A stretch of 64,000 nucleotides of DNA, from contig CM022946.1 of assembly GCA_012931725.1 (NCBI GenBank), positions 75,922,406 to 75,986,405 on the forward strand, read 5' to 3'. Shown here piece by piece: positions 11,851 through 22,586 of the stretch (within the stretch, counting starts at the first letter, position 1; each line of letters starts with the position of its first letter). A model generated the notes under the pieces. It ran no database searches. It was not told where the DNA came from and saw nothing but the letters and a program-made list of their open reading frames with translations. The stretch comes from Litsea cubeba. Taxonomy: Eukaryota; Streptophyta; Magnoliopsida; Laurales; Lauraceae. The position numbers and the translations under genes were made by a program.

Positions 11851-11965
11851 GCTACGCGTTTCACAGGTTCAGCCTCATGTTGGTCTCGGCCAGTGCCATC
11901 GAGACTGCCCTCGGGTTCGTACACTCAGGCTTCTCCATCTCGGCGAGTGACAGAAAGACAAGTCA

Positions 11966-12745
11966 CAAGGGTTAACAGCCCTGGAAAAGGCTTCGAGTTC
12001 GGACACTCGGCCGATTCCTAAAGTCTGGGTTTTACCCCTCTACAAGGGTTAACAGCCCTAGAAAAGGCCTCGAGTTCGGACACTCGGCCGATTCCTAAAG
12101 TCTGGGTTTTTACCCCTCTACATGGGTTAACAGCCCTGGAAAAGGCCTCGAGTTCGGACACTCGGCCGATTCCTAAAGTCTGGGTTTTACCCCTCTACAA
12201 GGGTTAACAGCCCTGGAAAAGGCCTCGAGTTCGGACACTCGGCCGATTCCTAAAGTCTGGGTTTTTACCCCTCTACAAGGGTTAACAGCCCTGGAAAAGG
12301 CCTCGAGTTCGGACACTCGGCCGATTCCTAAAGTCTGGGTTTTTACCCCTCTACAAGGGTTAACAGCCCTGGAAAAGGCCTCGAGTTCGGACACTCGGCC
12401 GATTCCTAAACTCACGGGTTTTTACCCCTCTACAAGGGTTAACAGCCCTGGAAAAGGCCTCGAGTTCGGACACTCGGCTGATTCCTAAAGTCTGGGTTTT
12501 TACCCCTCTACAAGGGTTAACAGCCCTGGAAAAGGCCTCGAGTTCGGACACTCGACCGATTCCTAAAGTCTGGGTTTTTACCCCTCTACAAGGGTTAACA
12601 GCCCTGGAAAAGGCCTCGAGTTCGGACACTCGGCCGATTCCTAAACTCACGGGTTTTTACCCCTCTACAAGGGTCCACAGCCCTGGAAAAGGCCTCGAGT
12701 TCGAACACTCGGTCGTTTCCTAAAGTCCGGATTTATACACCCCTC
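11966..12745. repeat. 78-bp tandem array in element A
   Basis: About ten copies of a 77-79-bp unit containing AGGGTTAACAGCCCTGGAAA and a CTCGAGTTCGGACACTCGG part. The sequence is unrelated to the preceding 80-bp array, yet the period is almost the same. The apparent antisense reading frames across it are artefacts of the repetition. Confidence 0.9.
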
Positions 12746-13175
12746 AAAGACCGTTGCCGAACTCATGCTCACATACCCAAGACTAGCGGAATTCTGGATC
12801 CACTTCGGCGCTAGGCAGTTCGTCTCGGCCAAAGCTAGCCATTTCGGCCAATGGCAACTCAACAAGAATGCCGTAGAGACTGTTCCATATCACCGCCTCG
12901 GCCTCATGACAGTCCTCAGCTCAGCATCAGTGCCAGATTCCAGGTTGGCAGTTACACTGGTCACCTCGGCAGCATTGCAAAAATACTTCCAACGGGGCTG
13001 CGCCTCTGGCGACGAGCCAGCTGGTCATGTCTCGATCTCTTAGTTGGTGATGAATCGGTTGACTGGACCATCAATCTCAAGCGACAAGCAGCTCCAAGGC
13101 ACAAGTGTTATCCTCTATGATACTTAGCTTCCGACCTCAAAGAGGAGTCTAATGAGCTCAGAAGCTGGGGGGCTT
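12746..13175 (+). other. 3' untranslated region and polypurine tract of element A
   Basis: No gene is seen. The segment ends with AGAAGCTGGGGGGCTT, the polypurine tract that primes plus-strand synthesis, directly before the 3' LTR. The same tract type precedes the LTRs of B, F and G. Confidence 0.7.
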
Positions 13176-14020
13176 TGTGTGGGGAAATTCCCGAACTCAT
13201 CAGAGTCCCGGCCAGATGATCCATCTCGGGCTCCCGCACCAGCTAGGTCCTTGTCAGCCAGACACTCCACCTCGGCAGGATCCACTTCGGCTAAAGCATC
13301 CCACTTCGGCCTAGTGCTCCATCCCGGCACCTTCTCCGGAAGTCTCTAGCTAAGCCATGTCGTCCCCGACTTCGGCTGCCCAGCTCGGCGACAGTGCCAG
13401 CCCCTTCCACTTCGGCAACAGTGCCAGGGCCCTACATCTCCGCCAGGTCCTCACCCGGCGAGACACTCCATCTCGGCGGAGCGCCTCATATCGATGAAAG
13501 TACTGAGCACTGACAGCTGTCCTCCCACAGACGCTCAAGCACGCTATGGCCCGTGTGACAAGATAAGGGGATGGCCCATATCTCCTGACAGATCACCGTC
13601 CACAGCTCCCAAGGCGCCAGGATATGGCCAAACGGGACAAGACAGGCTACGACGGGACAAGACAGGCTACGATGGGACCGCGCCTCCCTAGTACCTGACA
13701 AAGTGGGCTATGACAAGACAGCCAACTACCCCTTTGCCTCCTCTTCCTCTACATAAACCCAAGAACAGTTCACAAGCAAGGGGCCAACGCAGAGACCACT
13801 CTGGTATCACCTTCTTCCCCAAAAATCTCCTCCCTCTGCTTAGTTCATACACTAACTTAGGCATCGGAGAGCCTTGCGCCGCCCAGGCCAGGGTCCTCTG
13901 ACCTACGTTTCTTCTTCCTTCTCTCAGGCTCCAGGCGCAGGCATCGGTGTCCCTAATCTCATCTGGGTAAGTCCTCTAAGGCACCCCCTATTCTTGTGGG
14001 TTACGTTTTTTGCACCTACA
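13176..14020 (+). repeat. element A 3' LTR
   Basis: It matches the 5' LTR with only scattered differences along 845 bp, so the insertion is fairly recent. The shared U5 block lies at 13861-13902. The LTR ends CACCTACA and is followed by the right TSD ATCTC. Confidence 0.9.
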
Positions 14021-14295
14021 ATCTCTATACACAATGTTGGCTGCCATACATCCTGGATACCAATGGGCATACAGATGGACGAGCAAATACGAAATGAATG
14101 CATTAGGCATAAAACTGTATAAGAATTCTCAATTAGTACATCATCTGTAAACTTCCAATTTGGATCTGAAGTTGACAAAAGTGAAAAGACTAAAGCATAT
14201 AAACAGAAAAGCTTCAAAGGAAGAAACTGGATTTAAAACCTCATCCGCAGTGCTGCTACCAATATTGCCACAGATCCATCAGTCTTCATGTCTGC
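14021..14295 (-). other. SSADH 3' flank or 3' untranslated region
   Basis: Host DNA between the right TSD of element A and the SSADH stop codon. On the minus strand it follows the stop directly, so it is the likely 3' untranslated region. It continues across element A into 10078-10133 and across the solo LTR into 7220 and below. Confidence 0.5.
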
Positions 14296-14340
14296 TCAGG
14301 TTTGTGTAGCGTTCATGTTCCCCAAGCACACATATTTAAT
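14296..14340 (-). pseudogene. ALDH5F1: SSADH last exon
   Basis: Succinate-semialdehyde dehydrogenase oxidises succinic semialdehyde to succinate with NAD+ in the mitochondrial GABA shunt. The minus-strand reading IKYVCLGN followed by a few residues and TGA matches the C-terminal end of plant SSADH. A splice acceptor (GGATACAG) precedes it at 14341-14348. The exon is phase 0 and joins in frame to the preceding exon at 14412-14475 across a 71-bp intron. By itself it is intact; the gene is called a pseudogene because of the preceding exon. Confidence 0.8.
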
Positions 14341-14411
14341 CTGTATCCATGAGAAATCATGTCAACCACTGCTGACACAGAGATAAGGGAAGGAAGTTTC
14401 ATTATAGCTAC

Positions 14412-14475
14412 CTCCAAGTATTTGTCCATTCCATACTTGGAACCTTCACGTCCAAACCCCTCCAAATGGGGCAAC
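14412..14475 (-). pseudogene. ALDH5F1: SSADH penultimate exon with a frameshifting deletion
   Basis: The exon starts VAPFGG after a CCGTAG acceptor and ends REGSKYGMDKYLE before a GTAGCT donor. Between them the conserved VKQSGLG segment is reduced to seven bases, a loss of about 14 bases relative to the family, so the frame breaks and a TGA appears at once. A 13-base deletion between two GTT direct repeats plus loss of one G would explain it. The lost segment lies near the end of the ALDH fold and is highly conserved, so the product could not be normal. The retroelement B sits in the intron just upstream. Confidence 0.8.
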
Positions 14476-14516
14476 CTACGGGGCAAATTGAAGATTAGAA
14501 ATCACACAATTGGTCC

Positions 14517-15313
14517 TGTGTGGGGATATTTCCGAACTCACCGGATGACTGGCCGGATGCTCTATCTCATGCTCCGGCGCCAGCTAGGCCATCTCGGCAA
14601 GACTCGTCTCAATGACCACCAGCTCGGCCAAGTGCTCCCACTTCGGCCAGAGACTCATCTCGGCCCCTTGCACAACTCCACTTCGGCGTTCCTGCAAGGT
14701 CCCCTGCCACGTCAAGGTCGCCCCCCGACCTCAGCTCCCCGACCTCAGCAACACACCCTGACCTCGGTCAGGATGCCAGGGCTAGCCAAGGCAGGGCCTG
14801 ACAGCTGTCCACCCTTGGACACTTAAGCACGCTAGAGCACGCGCGACAAGACAAGGGCACGCCCATACTCTCTGACAGAGCCTCCCATGCCGCCCATGCT
14901 TCCTGACAGATCGGCGTCCACAGACGCCAGAGTGGGCTGTGATGGGACGGCTAACCACCTCATTGTCTCCTGCCTCATCTCTCTCCAAAGTCAACTATCT
15001 CCCTCTCCCAATCGATATAAGGAGCGGGCGCAGAGAGAAAAAGGGGATGGACGATCGATCCTCCCCCACTGGTATCACCTTCTTCACCTAAAATCTCCTC
15101 CTACTATCCAGTACTCATACTGACTTAGGCATCGGAGAGCCCTGCGCTGCCCACAGCCAGGGTCCTCTGACCTGTTTCTTCTCCCTCTTCCAGGTTCTCA
15201 GGCATCGGTTCTTCCATCATCAACGAGGAGACGGGGAGCTTCAGCCTTCGTCCTCCTCAGTGAGTCTCAAGAACACCACCCTCACCGGGTTCGTGAATGT
15301 TTGTGCACTTACA
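14517..15313 (+). repeat. element B LTR 1
   Basis: 797 bp from TGTGTGGGGATA to CACTTACA. A GATATAAGG promoter-like word lies near 15015 and the shared U5 block at 15129-15172. It is nearly identical to LTR 2 and LTR 3. Confidence 0.92.
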
Positions 15314-15314
15314 A

Positions 15315-15331
15315 TTGGCGCCGTCTGTGGG
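15315..15331 (+). other. primer binding site, element B body 1
   Basis: TTGGCGCCGTCTGTGGG, identical to the site in element A and in body 2, partly complementary to tRNA-Asp. Confidence 0.7.
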
Positions 15332-15363
15332 GAACGCTACAAAAAGCCATCTTCCCAAGCACC

Positions 15364-16449
15364 ATGCCTCGGAGAACCAGAAAGGGAAAGGAACCGCTGA
15401 CACTGTCGACACAGCTGCCGACAGTCCCCCACCGGGAAAGGTCAGGAGCAAGATCTAATCTAGCGAGCGTCCAACAGCAGGGTACTCAGTCGGGTTTAGC
15501 CTCTAAAGGTTCGACCTCGACTCCACCTTCCAAAAAGCGCACCCTGAAGGACAACAGAAGCAACCAAGCTCATGGCGAAAGCCCGGGTAACAACCACGAC
15601 TTCGGAAAGTGGCTTGATCGACACATCGAGCAAGCAGTACGACAGAACATGGAGGTTGCCAGTTTCGCTCGAGTTCGGCTGAACTCTGATGATCTCGGCA
15701 CATCTCCCCTCTCTCCAGAGATCAGGAGCTTCCCCCTTCCCAAAGATTTCAAAGTCCCGAGGTTCGTCGTTTACGATTGAACCTCGGATCCAGCAGCACA
15801 CCTCCGGCACTTCACTCAGAGGATGTCGGTGTGGGGCGATGCAGGCCACCTGAACTGCAGAGTCTTCTCCTCCAGCCTCGGGGACCTCCCCCTGAAGTGG
15901 TTCTGCGCACTCCCCCAAGGAACAATCAAAAGCTGGCAGCAGCTCCGAAGTTCCTTCATGATGAAGTCCCAAGCCCACAAGGTCGTCCCCAGGTCAGCCG
16001 CTAACCTGATGGCCCTTAGAATGAAGCAGACCGAGAACGTCACGCAGTTCGCCAAAAGGTCCTGGACTGTCTACAGCCAGATCGAGGACACTTCAGATGC
16101 AATAGCGATCCTGTCTTTCCAACAAGCCCTCCTGCCAGGCAACGAGCTACGAAGGGACTTGGTCATGCACCCCGTGGTCACTATGGCAGCCCTAATGACC
16201 AGGCTAAACCAGTTCGTCAGGCAAGAAGCAGACGAAGCCCGAGCCCAGAAGCATTTCAACGACAATGACCGGGCAGCGTCCATCTCGGCGGACGACTCCA
16301 TCTCGGCAGATGCCTCCATCTCTGCGGCAGCGTCCATCTCGGCGGACGCCTCCATCTCGACAGATGCCTCGAGCTCCGCAGCAGCGTCCATCTCGGCAGA
16401 CGCCTCCATCTCAACGACAGAAGTCTCCTCCAGCTCGGGGGCCTACTGA
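15364..16449 (+). pseudogene. gag: element B gag, copy 1, one nonsense change
   Basis: This is the sister of the open gag at 18934-20019 and aligns with it base for base apart from a few substitutions. A TGA at 15778-15780 replaces the GGA of copy 2 in YDGTSDPAAH, ending the frame after 138 codons. Downstream the same frame stays open to the normal stop. ATG 15364 (MPRRTRKGKEP) is chosen because the upstream ATG at 15301 lies in the LTR and would need to read through the primer binding site. Confidence 0.85.
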
Positions 16450-16699
16450 AGCCTCCAATCATCTTTCAGCTTCGACCGCCCGTCAGCTTTGATCGCACGA
16501 CCCTCTACCGTCATTTCTGGCGGCACGGTCCTCTACTGTCAGCTTCGATGGCGCCGTCAGCTGCGACGACATCGGTACGACCCTCTACTGTCGGCTTCGA
16601 TCGTACGACCCTCTACTGTCATTTCGACGGCACGGTCCTCTGCTGTCAGCCTTGATCGCACGGTCCTCTGCCGCCACTAGTCGTCCAGAGCTTCGTACC

Positions 16700-17895
16700 C
16701 CTGGTGACGAGCCAGTGGGATCTCCATCGCGTGCGGCAGGCGCATCTCGGCCAGACGCCCGGTACAGGCCCCTGGTGACGAGCAAGTGGGATCTCCATCG
16801 CGTGCGGGAGGCGCATCTCGGCCACGCGCCAGATGCCCGGCACAGGGCCCTGGTGACGAGCCAGTGGGATCTCCATTGCGTGCGGCAGGCGCATCTCGGC
16901 CACGCGCCAGATGCCCGGCACAGGCCCCTGATGAAGAGCCAGTGGGATGTCCATTGTGTGCGGTAGGCGCATCTCGGCCACGCGCCAGATGCCCGGCACC
17001 GGCCCCTGGTGAAGAGCCAGTGGGATCTCCATTGCGTGCGGCAGGCGCATCTCGGCCCCGCGCCCGATGCCCGGCACAGGCCCCTGGTGAAGAGCCAGTG
17101 CGATCTCCATTGCGTGCGGCAGGCGCATCTCGGCCCTCGCGCCCGATGCCCGGCACAGGCCCCTGGTGAAGAGCCAGTGGGATCTCCATTGCGTGCGGCA
17201 GGCGCATCTCGGCCACGCGCCAGATGCCCGGCACCGGCCCCTGGTGAAGAGCCAGTGGGATCTCCATTGCGTGCGGCAGGCGCATCTCGGCCACGCGCCA
17301 GATGCCCGGCACCGGCCCCTGGTGAAGAGCCAGTGGGATCTCCATTGCGTGCGGCAGGCGCATCTCGGCCCCGCGCCCGATGCCCGGCACAGGCCCCTGG
17401 TGAAGAGCCAGTGGGATCTCCATTGCGTGCGGCAGGCGCATCTCGGCCCTCGCGCCCGATGCCCGGCACAGCCCCCTGGTGAAGAGCCAGTGGGATCTCC
17501 ATTGCGTGCGGCAGGCGCATCTCGGCCCTCGCGCCCGATGCCCGGCACAGGCCCCTGGTGAAGAGCCAGTGGGATCTCCATTGCGTGCGGCAGGCGCATC
17601 TCGGCCCCGCGCCCGATGCCCGGCACCGGCCCCTGGTGAAGAGCCAGTGGGATCTCCATTGCGTGCGGCAGGCGCATCTCGGCCAGCGCGCCCGATGCCC
17701 GGCACCGGCCCCTGGTGAAGAGCCAGTGGGATCTCCATTGCGTGCGGCAGGCGCATCTCGGCTAGCGCCCCCGATGCCCGGCACAGGCCCCTGGTGAAGA
17801 GCCAGTGGGATCTCCATTGCGTGCGGCAGGCGCATCTCGGCCCTCGCGCCCGATGCCCGGCGTAGGCCCCTGGTGACGAGCCAGTGGGATCTCCA
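16700..17895. repeat. 79-bp tandem array, element B body 1
   Basis: Sixteen copies of a 79-bp unit, each with GAGCCAGTGGGATCTCCATT followed by GCGGCAGGCGCATCTCGG. Units fall into a few subtypes (CACGCGCC, CCTCGCGCC, CCAGCGCGCC) that appear in blocks, a sign of unequal exchange. Because 79 is not a multiple of three, all frames read through and give long meaningless ORFs on both strands. Confidence 0.92.
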
Positions 17896-18086
17896 TAAGC
17901 GCATCTCGGTACCCATTCTCCAGTTCGGGAGTTGTGTGACTCTCCAGCTCGGCAGAAGCACCCTGTTACAACTTAGCAGTGATGCCAACCTCTAGCTCTG
18001 GTCCATTGTCGGCTAGTCATCCTCCATGATACTTACCTTCTGACCTCAAAAGAGCAGTCTATCGAGCTCAGAAGCTGGGGGGCAAT

Positions 18087-18883
18087 TGTGTGGGGATATT
18101 TCCGAACTCACCGGATGACTGGCCGGATGCTCTATCTCATGCTCCGGCGCCAGCTAGGCCATCTCGGCAAGACTCGTCTCAATGACCACCAGCTCGGCCA
18201 AGTGCTCCCACTTCGGCCAGAGACTCATCTCGCCCCCTTGCACAACTCCACTTCGGCGTTCCTGCAAGGTCCCCTGCCACGTCAAGGTCGCCCCCCGACC
18301 TCAGCTCCCCGACCTCAGCAACACACCCTGTCCTCGGTCAGGATGCCAGGGCTAGCCAAGGCAGGGCCTGACAGCTGTCCACCCTTGGACACTTAAGCAC
18401 GCTAGAGCACGCGCTACAAGACAAGGGCACGCCCATACTCTCTGACAGAGCCTCCCATGCCGCCCATGCTTCCTGACAGATCGGCGTCCACAGACGCCAG
18501 AGTGGGCTGTGATGGGACGGCTAACCACCTCATTGTCTCCTGCCTCCTCTCTCTCCAAAGTCAACTATCACCCTCTCCCAATCGATATAAGGAGCGGGCG
18601 CAGAGAGAAAAAGGGGTTGGACGATCGATCCTCCCCCACTGGTATCACCTTCTTCACCTAAAATCTCCTCCTACTATCCAGTACTCATACTGACTTAGGC
18701 ATCGGAGAGCCCTGCGATGCCCACAGCCAGGGTCCTCTGACCTATTTCTTCTCCCTCTTCCAGGTTCTCAGGCATCGGTTCTTCCATCATCAACGAGGAG
18801 ACGGGGAGCTTCAGCCTTCGTCCTCCTCAGTGAGTCTCAAGAACACCACCCTCACCGGGTTCATGAATTTTTGTGCACTTACA
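18087..18883 (+). repeat. element B LTR 2 (shared middle LTR)
   Basis: 797 bp, preceded by the polypurine tract AGAAGCTGGGGGGCAAT and followed by a primer binding site, so it serves as 3' LTR of body 1 and 5' LTR of body 2. No host DNA or TSD lies on either side. Shared U5 block at 18699-18742. Confidence 0.92.
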
Positions 18884-18884
18884 A

Positions 18885-18901
18885 TTGGCGCCGTCTGTGG
18901 G
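18885..18901 (+). other. primer binding site, element B body 2
   Basis: TTGGCGCCGTCTGTGGG, as in body 1 and element A. Confidence 0.7.
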
Positions 18902-18933
18902 GAACGCTACAAAAAGCCATCTTCCCAAGCACC

Positions 18934-20019
18934 ATGCCTCGGAGAACCAGAAAGGGAAAGGAACCGCTGACACTGTCGACACAGCTGCCGACAGTCCCCC
19001 ACCGGGAAAGGTCAGGAGCAAGATCTAATCTAGCGAGCGTCCAACAGCAGGGTACTCAGTCGGGTTCATCCTCTAAAGGTTCGACCTCGACTCCACCTTC
19101 CAAAAAGCGCACCCTGAAGGACAACAGAAGCAACCAAGCTCATGGCGAAAGCCCGGGTAACAACCACGACTTCAGAAAGTGGCTTGATCGACACATCGAG
19201 CAAGCAGTACGACAGAACATGGAGGTTGCCGGTTTCGCTCGAGTTCGGCTGAACTCTGATGATCTCGGCACATCTCCCCTCTCTCCAGAGATCAGGAGCT
19301 TCCCCCTTCCCAAAGATTTCAAAGTCCCGAGGTTCGTCGTTTACGATGGAACCTCGGATCCAGCAGCACACCTCCGGCACTTCACTCAGAGGATGTCGGT
19401 GTGGGGCGATGCAGGCCACCTGAACTGCAGAGTCTTCTCCTCCAGCCTCGGGGACCTCCCCCTGAAGTGGTTCTGCGCACTCCCCCAAGCATCAATCAAA
19501 AGCTGGCAGCAGCTCCGAAGTTCCTTCATGATGAAGTCCCAAGCCCACAAGGTCGTCCCCAGGTCAGCCGCTGACCTGATGGCCCTTAGAATGAAGCAGA
19601 CCGAGAACGTCACGCAGTTCGCCAAAAGGTCCTGGACTGTCTACAGCCAGATCGAGGACACTTCAGATGCAATAGCGATCCTGTCTTTCCAACAAGCCCT
19701 CCTGCCAGGCAACGAGCTACGAAGGGACTTGGTCATGCACCCCGTGGTCACTATGGCAGCCCTAATGACCAGGCTAAACCAGTTCGTCAGGCAAGAAGCA
19801 GACGAAGCCCGAGCCCAGAAGCATTTCAACGACAACGACCGGGCAGCGTCCATCTCGGCGGACGACTCCATCTCGGCAGATGCCTCCATCTCCGCGGCAG
19901 CGTCCATCTCGGCGGACGCCTCCATCTCGACAGATGCCTCGAGCTCCGCAGCAGCGTCCATCTCGGCAGACGCCTCCATCTCAACGACAGAAGTCTCCTC
20001 CAGCTCGGGGGCCTACTGA
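18934..20019 (+). CDS. gag: element B gag-like protein, copy 2, open
   Basis: The 361-codon frame starts at MPRRTRKGKEP. After a basic, Ser-rich N-terminal part (residues 1-80) comes a retrotransposon gag core at about 100-285, with FKVPRFVVYDGTSDPAAHL, LPLKWFCALP and the helix ENVTQFAKRSWTVYSQI, as in Tat-type Gypsy capsids. The C-terminal 60 residues are a Ser/Ala/Asp low-complexity repeat (SISADASIS) coded by GCCTCCATCTCGGCGGA-type repeats. No CCHC knuckle is present, unusual for gag and perhaps limiting for RNA binding. No pol follows; a tandem array takes its place. The protein could form particles for element RNA, but enzymes must come from elsewhere. Confidence 0.8.
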   Translation: MPRRTRKGKEPLTLSTQLPTVPHRERSGARSNLASVQQQGTQSGSSSKGSTSTPPSKKRTLKDNRSNQAHGESPGNNHDFRKWLDRHIEQAVRQNMEVAGFARVRLNSDDLGTSPLSPEIRSFPLPKDFKVPRFVVYDGTSDPAAHLRHFTQRMSVWGDAGHLNCRVFSSSLGDLPLKWFCALPQASIKSWQQLRSSFMMKSQAHKVVPRSAADLMALRMKQTENVTQFAKRSWTVYSQIEDTSDAIAILSFQQALLPGNELRRDLVMHPVVTMAALMTRLNQFVRQEADEARAQKHFNDNDRAASISADDSISADASISAAASISADASISTDASSSAAASISADASISTTEVSSSSGAY

Positions 20020-20270
20020 AGCCTCCAATCATCTTTCAGCTTCGACCGCCCGTCAGCTTTGATCGCATGACCCTCTACCGTCATTTCTGGCGGCACGGTC
20101 CTCTACTGTCAGCTTCGATGGCGCCGTCAGCTGCGACGACATCGGTACGACCCTCTACTGTCGGCTTCGATCGTACGACCCTCTACTGTCATTTCGACGG
20201 CACGGTCCTCTGCTGTCAGCCTTGATCGCACGGTCCTCTGCCGCCACTAGTCGTCCAGAGCTTCGTACCC

Positions 20271-21545
20271 CTGGTGACGAGCCAGTGGGATCTCCATCGC
20301 GTGCGGCAGGCGCATCTCGGCCAGACGCCCAGCACAGGCCCCTGGTGACGAGCCAGTGGGATCTCCATCGTGTGCGGGAGGCGCATCTCGGCCACGCGCC
20401 AGATGCCCGGCACAGGCCCCTGGTGACGAGCCAGTGGGATCTCCATTGCGTGCGGCAGGCGCATCTCGGCCACGCGCCAGATGCCCGGCACAGGCCCCTG
20501 GTGAAGAGCCAGTGGGATGTCCATTGTGTGCGGTACGCGCATCTCGGCCACGCGCCAGACGCCCGGCACCGGCCCCTGGTGAAGAGCCAGTGGGATCTCC
20601 ATTGCGTGCGGCAGGCGCATCTCGGCCACGCGCCCGATGCCCGGCACAGGCCCCTGGTGAAGAGCCAGTGCGATCTCCATTGCGTGCGGCGGGCGCATCT
20701 CGGCCCTCGCGCCCGATGCCCGGCACAGGCCCCTGGTGAAGAGCCAGTGGGATCTCCATTGCGTGCGGCAGGCGCATCTCAGCCCTCGCGCCCGATGCCC
20801 GGCACAGGCCCCTGGTGAAGAGCCAGTGGGATCTCCATTGCGTGCGGCAGGCGCATCTCGGCCACGCGCCAGATGCCCGGCACCGGCCCCTGGTGAAGAG
20901 CCAGTGGGATCTCCATTGCGTGCGGCAGGCGCATCTCGGCCACGCGCCAGATGCCCGGCACCGGCCCCTGGTGAAGAGCCAGTGGGATCTCCATTGCGTG
21001 CGGCAGGCGCATCTCGCCCCGCGCCCGATGCCCGGCACAGGCCCCTGGTGAAGAGCCAGTGGGATCTCCATTGCGTGCGGCAGGCGCATCTCGGCCCTCG
21101 CGCCCGATGCCTGGCACAGGCCCCTGGTGAAGAGCCAGTGGGATCTCCATTGCGTGCGGCAGGCGCATCTCGGCCCTCGCGCCCGATGCCCGGCACAGGC
21201 CCCTGGTGAAGAGCCAGTGGGATCTCCATTGCGTGCGGCAGGCGCATCTCGGCCCCGCGCCCGATGCCCGGCACCGGCCCCTGGTGAAGAGCCAGTGGGA
21301 TCTCCATTGCGTGCGGCAGGCGCATCTCGGCCAGCGCGCCCGATGCCCGGCACCGGCCCCTGGTGAAGAGCCAGTGGGATCTCCATTGCGTGCGGCAGGC
21401 GCATCTCGGCCAGCGTGCCCGATGCCCGGCACAGGCCCCTGGTGAAGAGCCAGTGGGATCTCCATTGCGTGCGGCAGGCGCCTCTCGGCCCTCGCGCATG
21501 ATGCCCGGCGCAGGCCCCTGGTGACGAGCCAGTGGGATCTCCATA
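20271..21545. repeat. 79-bp tandem array, element B body 2
   Basis: Seventeen copies of the same 79-bp unit as in body 1. The first seven units and the last several match the order of subtypes in body 1; one unit has been gained or lost in the middle. The array occupies the 3' untranslated region. Confidence 0.92.
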
Positions 21546-21734
21546 AGCGCATCTCGGTACCCATTCTCCAGTTCGGCAGTTGTGTGACTCTCCAGCTCGG
21601 CAGAAGCACCCTGTTACAACTTAGCAGTGATGCCAACCTCTAGCTCTGGTCCATTGTCGGCCAGTCATCCTCCATGATACTTACCTTCTGACCTCAAAAG
21701 AGCAGTCTATCGAGCTCAGAAGCTGGGGGGCTAT

Positions 21735-22530
21735 TGTGTGGGGATATTTCCGAACTCACCGGATGACTGGCCGGATGCTCTATCTCATGCTCCGGCGCCA
21801 GCTAGGCCATCTCGGTAAGACTCGTCTCAATGACCACCAGCTCGGCCAAGTGCTCCCACTTCGGCCAGAGACTCATCTCGCCCCCTTGCACAACTCCACT
21901 TCGGCGTTCCTGCAAGGTCCCCTGCCACGTCAAGGTCGCCCCCGACCTCAGCTCCCTGACCTCAGCAACACACCCTGACCTCGGTCAGGATGCCAGGGCT
22001 AGCCAAGGCAGGGCCTGACAGCTGTCCACCCTTGGACACTTAAGCACGCTAGAGCACGCGCGACAAGACAAGGGCACGCCCATACTCTCTGACAGAGCCT
22101 CCCATGCCGCCCATGCTTCCTGACAGATCGGCGTCCATAGACGCCAGAGTGGGCTGTGATGGGACGGCTAACCACCTCATTGTCTCCTGCCTCCTCTCTC
22201 TCCAAAGTCAACTATCTCCCTCTCCCAATCGATATAAGGAGCGGGCGCAGAGAGAAAAAGGGGATGGACGATCGATCCTCCCCCACTGGTATCACCTTCT
22301 TCACCTAAAATCTCCTCCTACTATCCAGTACTCATACTGACTTAGGCATCGGAGAGCCCTGCGCTGCCCACAGCCAGGGTCCTCTGACCTGTTTCTTCTC
22401 CCTCTTCCAGGTTCTCAGGCATCGGTTCTTCCATCATCAACGAGGAGACGGGGAGCTTCAGCCTTCGTCCTCCTCAGTGAGTCTCAAGAACACCACCCTC
22501 ACTGGGTTCGTGATTTTTTGTGCACTTACA
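21735..22530 (+). repeat. element B LTR 3
   Basis: 796 bp from TGTGTGGGGATA to CACTTACA, followed by the right TSD GGTCC. Shared U5 block at 22346-22389. A few single-base differences from LTR 1 and LTR 2 are visible. Confidence 0.92.
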
Positions 22531-22586
22531 GGTCCAATGAGCACAATAAGAGGAATAAAAAAAAAGGTAAGCCCACACATGCTCAC

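Larger units (their letters stand above)
10134..14020 (+). mobile_element. element A: complete non-autonomous Tat-like LTR retrotransposon
   Basis: Two LTRs of 844 and 845 bp begin TGTGTGGGGAAA and end CACCTACA. They flank a 2.2-kb interior and are themselves flanked by a perfect TSD ATCTC (10129-10133 and 14021-14025). A primer binding site follows the 5' LTR and a GGGGGGC polypurine tract precedes the 3' LTR. There is no protease, RT or integrase; only a gag remnant and two tandem arrays. It must have been mobilised by enzymes supplied in trans. The Tat-like assignment rests on the PBS, the gag type of its relative B and the 3' tandem arrays. Confidence 0.9.
14517..22530 (+). mobile_element. 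element B: three-LTR, two-body Tat-like retrotransposon
   Basis: Order is LTR (14517-15313), body, LTR (18087-18883), body, LTR (21735-22530). One perfect TSD, GGTCC, flanks the whole array (14512-14516 and 22531-22535); the middle LTR has no TSD. Both bodies have the same order: primer site, gag-like ORF, 79-bp tandem array, polypurine tract. No protease, RT or integrase is present. The structure is best explained by unequal recombination between LTRs of sister copies at the same locus. It lies in a roughly 92-bp intron of the SSADH relic. Confidence 0.93.

Noticed and set aside
12173..12650. Antisense frames with repeated SELEAFSRAVNPCRGV peptide
   Set aside because: They arise from the 78-bp array of element A, not from a gene.
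11966..12745. CRISPR-like direct repeats
   Set aside because: Units are head to tail with no unique spacers, in a eukaryotic retroelement.
16585..17988. Long reading frames on both strands, up to 467 codons, over the 79-bp arrays
   Set aside because: Period 79 is not a multiple of three and all frames stay open because the unit lacks stops; the peptides are simple permutations of one unit and no start or family fits.
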